17,990 nt of DNA from Candidatus Arcticimaribacter sp. UBA7428 (GCA_002477625.1 DLQQ01000037.1:5181-23170), one strand, 5' to 3'. Positions 9,223-16,649 are shown, counted from the first letter of the stretch. Made by a program: numbers and translations. Notes: generated from the letters alone by a model not told the origin.

Positions 9223-10507
9223 GGCATCGTTTTTTACATTGATCCTCTGTTTATTAGCAAGTTCTTCAGTTGTAGGGCAACTTTCTCGAACTGAATCAAA
9301 AATCATCAAGAAGGCGCAAGCCTACAACGATGAATCAATTGCATTCTTAGAACAAATTGTCAACATCAACAGCGGTACACTCAACCTAACAGGTGTAAAA
9401 GAAGTTGGAATGCTTTTGGCTGAAGAATTCAAAGCCATTGACTTCAATACGCAATGGATTGAAATGCCCGAAGAGATGAATCGTGCTGGTCATTTATTTG
9501 CCTCTACTGAAGGAACTAAAGGAAAGAAATTACTTTTGATTGGGCATTTAGATACCGTTTTTGAAGCCGATAGTCCGTTCCAAAAATTTGAGATTCGAGA
9601 GGGTGTTGTTTACGGTCCTGGTGCCAATGACATGAAAGGTGGAAACGTTGTTATGCTCTATGCACTTAAGGTATTGAACGATTTAAACCTATTGCAAGAT
9701 GCCTCCATTACGGTAGCTTACACAGGAGACGAAGAAAGCACTGGGAAACCCTTAAGTATTTCTAGAAAGGACTTGATTGAAGCCGCTAAAAAAAGTGATG
9801 TTGCGCTTGGCTTTGAAAACTCTACAGGCTTTAACTACGCTACTGTTGCCCGAAGAGGTTCCTCTGGATGGAGTTTAGAAGTAAAAGGGAAACGATCGCA
9901 CTCTTCAAGTATCTTTAGTGAAAAAACAGGTGCGGGAGCGGTATTTGAAATGAGTAGAATATTAAACGAATTTTATACGGATGTTCGTGGAGAAACCTAT
10001 TTAACCTTTAATCCAGGTGTGCTTTTAGGAGGTACTTTTGTTGAATTTGATGCTGCGCAAAGCAAGGGAGACGCTTTCGGAAAATCGAATGTAGTTGCCC
10101 AAACTGCAGTTGTAAAAGGTGGGTTACGCTTTATCTCTGAAGATCAAAAAAGTAGAGCAAGAGAAAAAATGAAAGCCATTGTTCAAAACAACCTTCCACA
10201 CACATCGGCGACAATTAAATTCACCGATAGCTACCCAGCGATGGGTCCTACGGAAGGGAATAGTAAACTGTTGAGCAGATTGAATCAAGTGAGTTTGGAT
10301 ATGGGACAAGCCCCCGTATTGGCTTATGACCCCGAAAAGCGTGGAGCCGCAGATATTTCGTTTATTGCTGCCTATGCCGATTGTTTGGATGGGTTAGGAA
10401 CTATGGGGTCTGGTGCACATACGCCAAACGAAACGGTAAACCTAGAGACCATGAATCTGTTGATTCAACGAACAGCACTCTTGATTTACCGTTTGATCAA
10501 CGAATAA
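9188..10507 (+). CDS. Exported M20 family metallopeptidase (carboxypeptidase G2-like)
   Basis: A 439-residue dinuclear zinc hydrolase of the M20 family, close in layout to glutamate carboxypeptidases. Residues 1-31 look like a Sec signal peptide (basic start, hydrophobic 13-29, cut near VVGQ), so the enzyme should act in the periplasm or be secreted. The expected ligands are all present: His120 and Asp122 in GHLDTV, the bridging Asp148 in GANDMKGG, catalytic Glu182 and ligand Glu183 in YTGDEESTG, Glu210 in GFEN, and His411 in GAHTPNE. The dimerisation (lid) domain lies roughly at 222-335. Because these residues are intact, activity on an N-acylated amino acid or peptide is likely, but the substrate cannot be read. 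The start is inside the transporter gene; a later start would remove the signal peptide, so I keep the overlap. It converges with the next gene, whose stop lies three bases away. Confidence 0.92.
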   Translation: MKLYNHLPKTFKASFFTLILCLLASSSVVGQLSRTESKIIKKAQAYNDESIAFLEQIVNINSGTLNLTGVKEVGMLLAEEFKAIDFNTQWIEMPEEMNRAGHLFASTEGTKGKKLLLIGHLDTVFEADSPFQKFEIREGVVYGPGANDMKGGNVVMLYALKVLNDLNLLQDASITVAYTGDEESTGKPLSISRKDLIEAAKKSDVALGFENSTGFNYATVARRGSSGWSLEVKGKRSHSSSIFSEKTGAGAVFEMSRILNEFYTDVRGETYLTFNPGVLLGGTFVEFDAAQSKGDAFGKSNVVAQTAVVKGGLRFISEDQKSRAREKMKAIVQNNLPHTSATIKFTDSYPAMGPTEGNSKLLSRLNQVSLDMGQAPVLAYDPEKRGAADISFIAAYADCLDGLGTMGSGAHTPNETVNLETMNLLIQRTALLIYRLINE

Positions 10508-10510
10508 TCC

Positions 10511-11485
10511 CTAAAGATATTTTTTCAATACTTCTTGTTGTCTTTGTAAGGCTTCGATAAACTGTGCTTTAAGACGGTCTATTAAGCTTGTGGTAGAAAC
10601 CGTATCGTCAATTGACGTTACCCCTTGACCAGCAGACCAAATGGTCTTCCAGGCCTTGGCTTCAGCCTTGGCAGCATCCAATTCTTCTCCAAAATCAATT
10701 TTCTTAGACTGAGACCACATATCTTCTGTGATACCCATAGACTCTAAACTAGGACGCAAAAAGTTAGCATTTACTCCAGAAACTGCAGCTGTATATACAA
10801 TGTCACTGGCTTTGCTGTCTATAATCATTTGCTTGTACTCCTCCTCTGCCATACTTTCCTCTACGTTAATAAAACGTGTACCCATATAGGCTAGATCAGC
10901 ACCCATTTGAAGAGCACTAGCAATATCCGTTCCCGTACTGATACATCCTGAAAGTAAAATGGTTTTGTCGTAAAATGCTTTTATCTCAGTAATCAAAGAC
11001 ATAGGATTTGTAAGACCAGCGTGCCCTCCAGCTCCTGCAGCAACTAAAATCAATCCATCTACTCCGGCTTCAGCTGCTTTTTCAGCATGGCGTTTTTTGA
11101 TTACATCATGAAAAACAAGACCGCCATAGCTGTGTACTGCATCGACCAACTGAGGAACTGCACCCAAAGAAGTTATAATCAAAGGCACTTGGTGCTTAAT
11201 GCATATTTCCAGATCTGCTTGCACTCTAGAATTGGTTCCGTGTACAATCAGATTTACGCCATAAGGAGCTGCTTTTTTCCCTGTTTCTGCTTCAAATTCA
11301 GCGAGGGCTTCTTTAATTTCAATCACCCATGCTTCAAAACCTGCTGTATCGCGTTGGTTCAATGCTGGAAAGGTTCCAACAATTCCATTTTTACAACATT
11401 CAATTACAAGCTTCGGCCCTGAGATTAAAAACATTGGAGCCGCTACTGCGGGTAAGGATAGGTCATCAATAAAAGATGCTTTCAT
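10511..11485 (-). CDS. FMN-dependent nitronate monooxygenase / 2-nitropropane dioxygenase-like oxidoreductase
   Basis: A TIM-barrel flavoenzyme of 324 residues from the start chosen here. Family signs are APMFLISGP at the N-terminus, ILVAAGAGGHAG (catalytic-type His155), and a phosphate-binding segment with LSGCISTGTDIASALQMGAD followed by YMGTRF. The reading frame stays open to an ATG at 11515, which would add ten residues and overlap the upstream gene by 25 bases. I prefer the ATG at 11485: it begins MKASFIDDLSLP, matches the usual family start, and lies five bases after the upstream stop. True nitronate monooxygenases oxidise toxic alkyl nitronates such as propionate-3-nitronate. Many homologues are instead NAD(P)H:flavin or quinone oxidoreductases, or enoyl-reductase-like, so the reaction is not settled. 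It is cotranscribed with the DUF4442 gene before it. Confidence 0.88.
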   Translation of the reverse strand: MKASFIDDLSLPAVAAPMFLISGPKLVIECCKNGIVGTFPALNQRDTAGFEAWVIEIKEALAEFEAETGKKAAPYGVNLIVHGTNSRVQADLEICIKHQVPLIITSLGAVPQLVDAVHSYGGLVFHDVIKKRHAEKAAEAGVDGLILVAAGAGGHAGLTNPMSLITEIKAFYDKTILLSGCISTGTDIASALQMGADLAYMGTRFINVEESMAEEEYKQMIIDSKASDIVYTAAVSGVNANFLRPSLESMGITEDMWSQSKKIDFGEELDAAKAEAKAWKTIWSAGQGVTSIDDTVSTTSLIDRLKAQFIEALQRQQEVLKKYL

Positions 11486-11490
11486 AGTGT

Positions 11491-11934
11491 TTATTTTTTT
11501 ACGATTAATGTCCATTCAAAGTTGAAGCGCGAGACAACGTCTCCAGCTTCGTCGGTTCCAACGGCTTCCATCCAGATGGTTTTAGGAGTCCCCGATTTAA
11601 TTAATTCTTCCATCAACTGCGATATCTCCGCTCCTTGTGAACAGGTGAAGGTGATTCTACCCGTTGCCTTTTTCGAAAAATTTGCATTGTTATTCAGTAC
11701 CAGCATCGAAACCTTGGCCTTCGATTCTTTTATGCCTTTCATTATTAAAAGTCCGGTCGTAAGCTCTGCCGCCATTCCTTGGACTGCCCAAAACATAGAC
11801 TTGAACGGATTCTGGTTGATCCATCGGTGTTTTACGCTGACTTCACAAGTTGTATCCGTAACTTTTGTTGTGCGTATTCCAGTCCAAAAAACCGAGGGTA
11901 ATTTAAAGAAGGTAAATAAGGTGTATTTAAACAA
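11491..11934 (-). CDS. DUF4442 hotdog-fold (thioesterase-like) protein
   Basis: A 147-residue protein of the DUF4442 family, related to PaaI/YiiD-type acyl-CoA thioesterases with the hotdog fold. Visible features are FFKLPSVFWTGI near the start, the conserved VKHRWINQNPFKSMFWAVQGMAAE (about 33-57, given here in outline), and a beta-rich second half. The start codon is TTG: the frame has a stop (TAA) three codons upstream with no ATG in between, and starting at the first internal Met would remove the conserved N-terminus. A candidate -33/-7 promoter lies just upstream. It is followed after five bases by the flavoenzyme gene, so the two form an operon. The substrate is unknown; no canonical catalytic residue can be named with confidence. 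Confidence 0.85.
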   Translation of the reverse strand: MFKYTLFTFFKLPSVFWTGIRTTKVTDTTCEVSVKHRWINQNPFKSMFWAVQGMAAELTTGLLIMKGIKESKAKVSMLVLNNNANFSKKATGRITFTCSQGAEISQLMEELIKSGTPKTIWMEAVGTDEAGDVVSRFNFEWTLIVKK

Positions 11935-11957
11935 AGTGAATTAATTAAATTAAAATT

Positions 11958-11988
11958 TAAATATACGAAATTTAATAGGCTTTCAAAA
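11958..11988 (-). promoter_or_regulatory. Candidate promoter of the DUF4442-flavoenzyme operon
   Basis: On the minus strand TTTTG (11984-11988) is followed after 18 bases by TATATTTA (11958-11965), one base off the Bacteroidota -7 box TAnnTTTG. Transcription would start about 18 bases before the TTG start codon at 11934. Confidence 0.5.
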
Positions 11989-12056
11989 TTGAAGTAGTAA
12001 AACTACAATTAGGGAATAAAGGGTTTGGTTTTGTCTTTTTTAAGAGCTACTACTGC

Positions 12057-12563
12057 TTATACCTTCATTTGAAAAAGACTCACGGTAGCCTTGTGATAAT
12101 GTGCTGGAAGACCCTCAGTATCCTCTAATTCAGATAAGCCCAAAAAGTCAAATCCACATTTCCTGTAGTGCTTGATCAAGCCTAAGTTCTCTCCAACGGT
12201 ATCCATACGGATGTACTGAAGGTTTTTGGTTTTTGCATAACGCTTAGCCCATACTACAATATCAAGTACTAAATTTTTACTTCTAAAATTTGGGTTTGTG
12301 GCGATGCGATGGAGATAAAGCGCAGGTTCTGCATTGCGATCACCCCAGATCTGTGGATCGCTATCCGTTATTGCCCATATACAGACTACTTCGTCACCAA
12401 CCATCATTTTCCACTGGCGTTTTTCACGAATTTCGTGTTCAATCAGCTTCGGATCAAAAAGCGGCCAAGAAACTGTGGATTTACTTTTCTGGAAGTCAGA
12501 AGCTGCTGCACAAAAGTCCCGTATGATATCCTTATCCTCAAGGACACTGTTTCGTATTTCCAT
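12057..12563 (-). CDS. GNAT family N-acetyltransferase
   Basis: A 168-residue single-domain acetyltransferase-like protein. The central strand ending in ALYLHRIATNPNFRSKN (81-97), the following helix LDIVVWAKRYA, the strand IRMDTVGENLGL (118-129) and the final HYRKCGFDFLG (132-142) match GNAT motifs A and B and the usual C-terminal 'YxxxGF' element. The pyrophosphate-binding loop is unusual. The consensus Q/R-x-x-G-x-G/A reads R94-S-K-N-L-V here, without its glycines, although N-K substitutions of this kind occur in some Bacteroidota GNATs. The acceptor substrate cannot be predicted. It lies downstream of a tRNA pair, separated by a terminator, and has its own candidate -7 box. Confidence 0.85.
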   Translation of the reverse strand: MEIRNSVLEDKDIIRDFCAAASDFQKSKSTVSWPLFDPKLIEHEIREKRQWKMMVGDEVVCIWAITDSDPQIWGDRNAEPALYLHRIATNPNFRSKNLVLDIVVWAKRYAKTKNLQYIRMDTVGENLGLIKHYRKCGFDFLGLSELEDTEGLPAHYHKATVSLFQMKV

Positions 12564-12591
12564 AGATGTCTGAATTTTCCGCTGTAATGAT

Positions 12592-12599
12592 CAAATTTA
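12592..12599 (-). promoter_or_regulatory. Candidate -7 element for the GNAT gene
   Basis: TAAATTTG on the minus strand is an exact TAnnTTTG match 28 bases upstream of the ATG at 12563. No clear TTG is seen at the -33 spacing, so confidence is moderate. Confidence 0.4.
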
Positions 12600-12650
12600 G
12601 AGAATAAAAATTAAGATGATCATTTGGCACAAAGTACTTCTTGTAAAAAG

Positions 12651-12680
12651 AAAAAAACCCTTGCTTTTACAAGGGTTTTA
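12651..12680 (-). terminator. Intrinsic terminator of the tRNA-Pro/tRNA-Arg transcript
   Basis: A perfect 10-base-pair stem (12654-12663 with 12670-12679) closes a six-base loop. Read on the minus strand it ends in a run of T residues. It begins ten bases after the 3' end of tRNA-Arg. On the plus strand the T run does not extend past the stem, so it works in one direction. Confidence 0.85.
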
Positions 12681-12689
12681 AAATTTGAG

Positions 12690-12763
12690 TGAGCCAGAAG
12701 GGATTCGAACCCCTGACCGTCTCCTTAGAAGGGAGATGCTCTATCCAGCTGAGCTACTGGCCC
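12690..12763 (-). tRNA. tRNA-Arg (anticodon TCT)
   Basis: The cloverleaf folds completely. The acceptor stem GGGCCAG pairs with CTGGCTC through one G-T pair, and the discriminator is A. The anticodon stem TCTCC/GGAGA encloses the loop CTTCTAA, giving anticodon TCT, which reads AGA (and AGG by wobble). The T arm has GGTTCGAATCC. The 74-base gene does not encode the 3' CCA. It is the second gene of a two-tRNA transcript, 15 bases after tRNA-Pro. Confidence 0.97.
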
Positions 12764-12778
12764 GTTGTGTTGTTTTAG

Positions 12779-12853
12779 TCGGGGTGGCAGGATTCGAACC
12801 TGCGACCTCCTGCTCCCAAAGCAGGCGCGATGACCGGGCTACGCTACACCCCG
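12779..12853 (-). tRNA. tRNA-Pro (anticodon TGG)
   Basis: The acceptor stem CGGGGTG/CACCCCG starts with the C1 typical of bacterial tRNA-Pro, and the discriminator is A. The anticodon stem CCTGC/GCAGG encloses TTTGGGA, giving anticodon TGG, which reads CCA and, when modified, other proline codons. The T arm is GCAGG-TTCGAAT-CCTGC. The gene is 75 bases long and CCA is not encoded. It is the first gene of the tRNA-Pro/tRNA-Arg transcript. Confidence 0.97.
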
Positions 12854-12887
12854 AGTGAACAACATTTTGTTTTTGTAAAACAATGCG

Positions 12888-12895
12888 CAAATATA
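12888..12895 (-). promoter_or_regulatory. Candidate -7 element for the tRNA pair
   Basis: TATATTTG on the minus strand is an exact TAnnTTTG match, 34 bases before the 5' end of tRNA-Pro. It would leave a leader of about 30 bases to be removed by RNase P. About 20 bases further upstream there is TTT in place of the -33 TTG, so the upstream box is imperfect. Confidence 0.5.
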
Positions 12896-13038
12896 TCTCA
12901 ATTTTATTAACTCCGAAAGGGATTATAGGCTAATTATAAAAAAAAACACTTTCTACTTGAAGTCCTGTAAATCTCTCCATAAATTTTCTATTTTTACTAA
13001 GAATAGTATTTTTTAAAAAACAGTCGCAAAAGCCTCAT

Positions 13039-15564
13039 TTGAAGAAAAAAAATTACCTCTTATTCACCTTCTTTATTCTGAATATTGTAGCACTCAATGC
13101 TCAAACCATGATCTCTGGTGTTGTTAGGGACGCTGAGGGAGTTCCGATACCTTATGTAAATGTTCTTTTTAGCGGAACTGTTATTGGAACGATTACTAAC
13201 GATGCTGGAGAATTTGTTTTATCATCGGACGCCTCGCACGAAGAACTTAACGTCAGCCTTTTGGGCTACAGCAGTCAGAAATTAGACTTGACACGAAAAA
13301 GGAATCGCAACATTGTGATCACCTTAGAAGAAGGAGAACAACTGAACGAGGTCGTTGTGGTTCTGAAGCCCAAAAAGCGCTTACGGAAAAAAGAAAATCC
13401 TGCCTACGCTATTCTCAAACAAATTTGGGCCAAAAAACGAAAAAATGGGATCCATTCCTTTGCAGCCCTAGAATACCAAAAATTCACTTCATATGAGGTT
13501 GGGATTAAAAATTTAGACAGCTCATTCCTTAAAACAGTACTCCGAAAAGACTTTGATTCGGTTCGCAGCGCACTAAAGCAAAACAACAGCAGTAAAGCCT
13601 ATATGCCTCTAAATCTAAAAGAACAAGTTGAAAATGTATACATCAACGATAGTCTGGATCTAGAAAAAACGGTTACCCTTGGAGAACGAACTAGCGGATT
13701 AGAGCCCAAAGGATTTTTCTTTGAGCAAATGCAGCGGGTGTTTCAAGATATCGATGTGTACAAAAACCGAATTCTATTTGCCGACAAGGTGTTCGAAAGT
13801 CCTTTATCCAGAAATGGATTTGCAACCTATGACTATGTCTTATTGGATAGTATTGCCCTTGAAAAAGAAAAAATATACACCATTTACTTCTTCCCACGCA
13901 GATCCGAGGATCTGGCCTTTACGGGGAGTTTTACTGTCTCTGCTCCGAGCTACGCACTGACAAAGATCAATATGCGTATCGATCCAGCTATCAACTTGAA
14001 TTTGGTAAGCGGCTTGAATCTAGAAAAAACTTTTACGATTGCAAACGACAGCGTATACCTTCCCAAGAGCAACCGCTATGCTGGGGAGTTTTCTGTAGTT
14101 AAAAAAGCAGAAAACGCAAAAACACTCTCGATTATAAAAAACGAATTCTTTGATCAGTACAGCTATAACAAACCCAAAGCGAAAGCCTTTTATAAGAAGC
14201 AGAAAATGCAAATAGCCCAGAAAGAATTTCAAGAAGAAAAGGCGTTCTGGGATGCGTTTGAAAACAATAAAAATTACTCGAAAGACACCCGGAGTATTTT
14301 AACCGAGATAAAGAATAACCGTAAGATGAAGCGAATTCTTGAATACACGGATTTCTTTACGGGGGGTTACGCCAATCTCGCTCCAGGAATTCAGTTCGGA
14401 AAATGGTGGAACTCTTTCAACAACAATGATGTTGAAGGAAACCGACTGCGTTTGGGCTTTAGAACCTTCAAAACTATGGAAGATCGGTTTCGCTCCAATG
14501 CCTATATCGCCTATGGTTTTAGAGACTCAAAAATGAAATATGCGTTTGATGTAAAATACTTACTCAAGCAAGACCCAAGGATTACAGTGGGAGCCGTGTA
14601 CTCAAAAGACTTTGAACAACTCGGGAGCCGCTTATTGAAAACCAAAAACTTAATTGACTTCAGCTCTGGAGGTACCAATTCGTACTTAGCTCGAGGTTCC
14701 AACTACTATTTATCCGATATCGAACGTTTTGGAATTAACTTGGATTTTGGGTTTTCCAATAATTTTCATGTAGGACTGAACTTGATTTCTGAACATATCG
14801 CTTCGGCAGCGCCAGACTTTTTCAGTATCGCCTCTACACAAAACAATCGGGTGGTATCGAAGTACAAACATGTACAGATAAACTCATACATTCAATATAC
14901 TCCCAGAAGGAATGTTTTTGGATACGGTGTAGAACAACGGTTTGGAGTAAATTTACATCCAAAATTCGTGCTGAAATATTCACAAGGTATCGAAGGACTT
15001 TTGGGGGGAGTTTTAGATTACAACAAAGTGCAGTTTTCCTACAATCAAACTTTATTATTGAATTTTATGGGTAACCTAGATGCCAATTTTGAAATCGGCA
15101 AAACCTATGGAATTGTTCCCCTGCCCCTCCTCAGTGCTATCCCTTCAAATCAGGGGTACTCACTAAAACCCAGAACCTTTTCTCTTCTGAATTATTACGA
15201 CATGGTAGCAGACAGCTATCTGATGGGGCATTTTGAGCATCATTTCAATGGGTTTGTCTCCAACAAAATCCCTTTAATCAAGAAGTTTAAACTCCGAACC
15301 CTTGCCACATTTAGATTTGCATATGGAAGCACTTCGGATCAAAACAGGAATACCAACCAATCGAACATTCAATACAATAGCCCCGATTCTGGACTGTACT
15401 ACGAATATGGCTTTGGTTTTGAAAACATTGGCTATGGCAATGTACGATTTTTTAGGGTCGATTTCATTTGGCGCAGTCCACTAGCATCTTCTTTTAAATT
15501 AAATCCCTATTCCAGTCAGCTTCCAGATTTTGGAATACGAGTTGGAGCAAAACCTGGACTCTAA
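13039..15564 (+). CDS. DUF5686 and carboxypeptidase-regulatory-like domain outer-membrane protein
   Basis: An 841-residue envelope protein found widely in Bacteroidota. Residues 1-21 form a signal peptide (cut after ALNAQ or just before it). A carboxypeptidase-regulatory-like (Ig-like) domain follows at about 25-107, with ISGVVRDAEGVPIPYVNV and a second GYSSQ strand, ending in LNEVVVV. It is the module also seen at the N-terminus of TonB-dependent SusC-type receptors, but no TonB-plug domain follows. The rest is DUF5686. From about 430 onward it alternates amphipathic strands rich in aromatic residues (GFRTF, AYIAYGFRD, FGFSNNFHVGLNL), as expected of an outer-membrane beta barrel. The start codon is TTG: no in-frame ATG lies upstream nearby, and the first internal ATG would remove the signal peptide. 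Its function is unknown. It is divergent from the tRNA pair and is followed by ompA. Confidence 0.9.
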   Translation: MKKKNYLLFTFFILNIVALNAQTMISGVVRDAEGVPIPYVNVLFSGTVIGTITNDAGEFVLSSDASHEELNVSLLGYSSQKLDLTRKRNRNIVITLEEGEQLNEVVVVLKPKKRLRKKENPAYAILKQIWAKKRKNGIHSFAALEYQKFTSYEVGIKNLDSSFLKTVLRKDFDSVRSALKQNNSSKAYMPLNLKEQVENVYINDSLDLEKTVTLGERTSGLEPKGFFFEQMQRVFQDIDVYKNRILFADKVFESPLSRNGFATYDYVLLDSIALEKEKIYTIYFFPRRSEDLAFTGSFTVSAPSYALTKINMRIDPAINLNLVSGLNLEKTFTIANDSVYLPKSNRYAGEFSVVKKAENAKTLSIIKNEFFDQYSYNKPKAKAFYKKQKMQIAQKEFQEEKAFWDAFENNKNYSKDTRSILTEIKNNRKMKRILEYTDFFTGGYANLAPGIQFGKWWNSFNNNDVEGNRLRLGFRTFKTMEDRFRSNAYIAYGFRDSKMKYAFDVKYLLKQDPRITVGAVYSKDFEQLGSRLLKTKNLIDFSSGGTNSYLARGSNYYLSDIERFGINLDFGFSNNFHVGLNLISEHIASAAPDFFSIASTQNNRVVSKYKHVQINSYIQYTPRRNVFGYGVEQRFGVNLHPKFVLKYSQGIEGLLGGVLDYNKVQFSYNQTLLLNFMGNLDANFEIGKTYGIVPLPLLSAIPSNQGYSLKPRTFSLLNYYDMVADSYLMGHFEHHFNGFVSNKIPLIKKFKLRTLATFRFAYGSTSDQNRNTNQSNIQYNSPDSGLYYEYGFGFENIGYGNVRFFRVDFIWRSPLASSFKLNPYSSQLPDFGIRVGAKPGL

Positions 15565-15580
15565 AACCGCATGCATAAAC

Positions 15581-15611
15581 TTTGTTCCAGGTGTCTTAAA
15601 CTGTATCTTTA
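15581..15611 (+). promoter_or_regulatory. Promoter of the OmpA-family gene
   Basis: TTTG (15581-15584), a spacer of exactly 19 bases, and TATCTTTA (15604-15611) fit the Bacteroidota -33/-7 architecture with one mismatch in the -7 box. Transcription would start around 15616, giving a leader of about 15 bases. This is the best-formed promoter in the window, as expected for an abundant outer-membrane protein. Confidence 0.62.
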
Positions 15612-15630
15612 AAAAAATAATATAATTAGT

Positions 15631-16596
15631 ATGAAAAATTTACTTTACACTTTACTTTTATTTCCGCTGTTTGCTTTTTCTCAATTAAGCTTTGAGGGTG
15701 TTGTAAAAGATAAACTTACAGCTACTGAACTGGAAAAAGCGCTTGTTACTGTTAAGCCCAGAAGACTAAGTGGTGCTGGATTTTATTCCGGTGTCTATAC
15801 TAAAGCCGATGGAGCATTTGAAGTAACTACTTCTTTTAATTACCCTCTAGAAATTATTATTACTAAAAAAGGATGCACACGCAAAGTAATCAAGATTAAA
15901 AAAGGAAAAACCTATATTGATGTTGTTATGGAATGTGAAGCTGCAACCATAGAGCAAATCATAGTTGAAAAAACCCTAGATACTGATGGAGATGGGGTAC
16001 TCGATGTAAACGATAAGTGTAAAGAGGTTGCCGGAGATAAAGAAAATGAAGGTTGTCCATGGCCAGATGATGATAATGACGGTGTTGCAAACAAAGATGA
16101 TGCCTGTCCAGATGAAGCGGGAACTGCTGCTGACAAAGGTTGTCCAAGTGTAGATGCGGATGGAGATGGTGTTACCGATAAAGACGATGCTTGTCCAAAT
16201 GAAGCGGGAACTGCAGCAACACAAGGTTGCCCTGCAAGTCCTAAAGCTATCGTTGATTTTCTTCAAAACGCAGAAGGAACCATTTTATTTACTGCGGATA
16301 ATGATGTGCAAAAAAGTAATTACAACGCTATAATCAGCGGTATTTCAGATTTACTGAAAAAATATCCAAGCGTAAAACTTCAGATTGAAGGTCATGCCTC
16401 TAGTGATGGCAGTAAGGCTTACAATCAAAAACTTTCCAATAGAAGAGCCGCTAATGTTAAAAAAGCGTTGGTTCAAATGGGAATCGAAGCATCTAGGTTA
16501 AGCGATGTTGGATTTGGAGAAGACAATCCCAAAGACAGTAATGCAACCGCTGCTGGTCGTGCGAACAACCGCAGGGTTAATCTAAGCATGCAATAG
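15631..16596 (+). CDS. OmpA family protein with thrombospondin type-3 repeats
   Basis: A 321-residue exported protein. Residues 1-18 form a signal peptide (cut near AFSQ). An N-terminal carboxypeptidase-regulatory-like domain (about 20-102) has an FEGVVKD start and a GAFEVT strand. Three calcium-binding thrombospondin type-3 repeats lie at 117-200, and a C-terminal OmpA/MotB peptidoglycan-binding domain at about 205-321. There is no eight-stranded OmpA barrel, so this is a soluble or loosely attached periplasmic protein rather than a porin. In the OmpA domain the loop reads IEGHASSDGSKAYN. The aspartate that normally contacts diaminopimelate is replaced by Ser257, with Asp259 two residues on, while the partner Arg272 (LSNRR) is kept. 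It has its own promoter and terminator, so it is probably a single-gene transcript. Confidence 0.92.
   Translation: MKNLLYTLLLFPLFAFSQLSFEGVVKDKLTATELEKALVTVKPRRLSGAGFYSGVYTKADGAFEVTTSFNYPLEIIITKKGCTRKVIKIKKGKTYIDVVMECEAATIEQIIVEKTLDTDGDGVLDVNDKCKEVAGDKENEGCPWPDDDNDGVANKDDACPDEAGTAADKGCPSVDADGDGVTDKDDACPNEAGTAATQGCPASPKAIVDFLQNAEGTILFTADNDVQKSNYNAIISGISDLLKKYPSVKLQIEGHASSDGSKAYNQKLSNRRAANVKKALVQMGIEASRLSDVGFGEDNPKDSNATAAGRANNRRVNLSMQ
15979..16230 (+). repeat. Three in-frame thrombospondin type-3 repeats, 87-base period
   Basis: Units start at 15979, 16066 and 16153 with DTDGDGVLDVNDKC, DDDNDGVANKDDAC and DADGDGVTDKDDAC. Each unit has a calcium-binding D-x-D-x-D-G core and two cysteines, and the spacing is exactly 29 residues. 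The last two units share nearly the same DDACPxEAGTA stretch, which points to a recent duplication within the gene. Confidence 0.9.
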
Positions 16597-16624
16597 AAAA
16601 CACAATTCTTGTAGTTTTAAAAGA

Positions 16625-16649
16625 CCTGCTGTATAAGCAGGCTTTTTTT
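16625..16649 (+). terminator. Intrinsic terminator of the OmpA-family gene
   Basis: A six-base-pair stem, CCTGCT with AGCAGG, closes the five-base loop GTATA. One base later a run of seven T residues follows. It begins 28 bases after the stop codon. Confidence 0.85.

Noticed and set aside
11994..12006. GTAGT-AAA-ACTAC palindrome between the GNAT gene and the DUF4442 gene
   Set aside because: Five base pairs with a three-base loop and no T run. Too weak for a terminator, and no second copy suggests an operator.
15912..16266. Three overlapping minus-strand open frames opposite the OmpA gene (up to 96 codons)
   Set aside because: They arise from the repeated GAT/GGA codons of the thrombospondin repeats read in reverse, giving low-complexity sequence.
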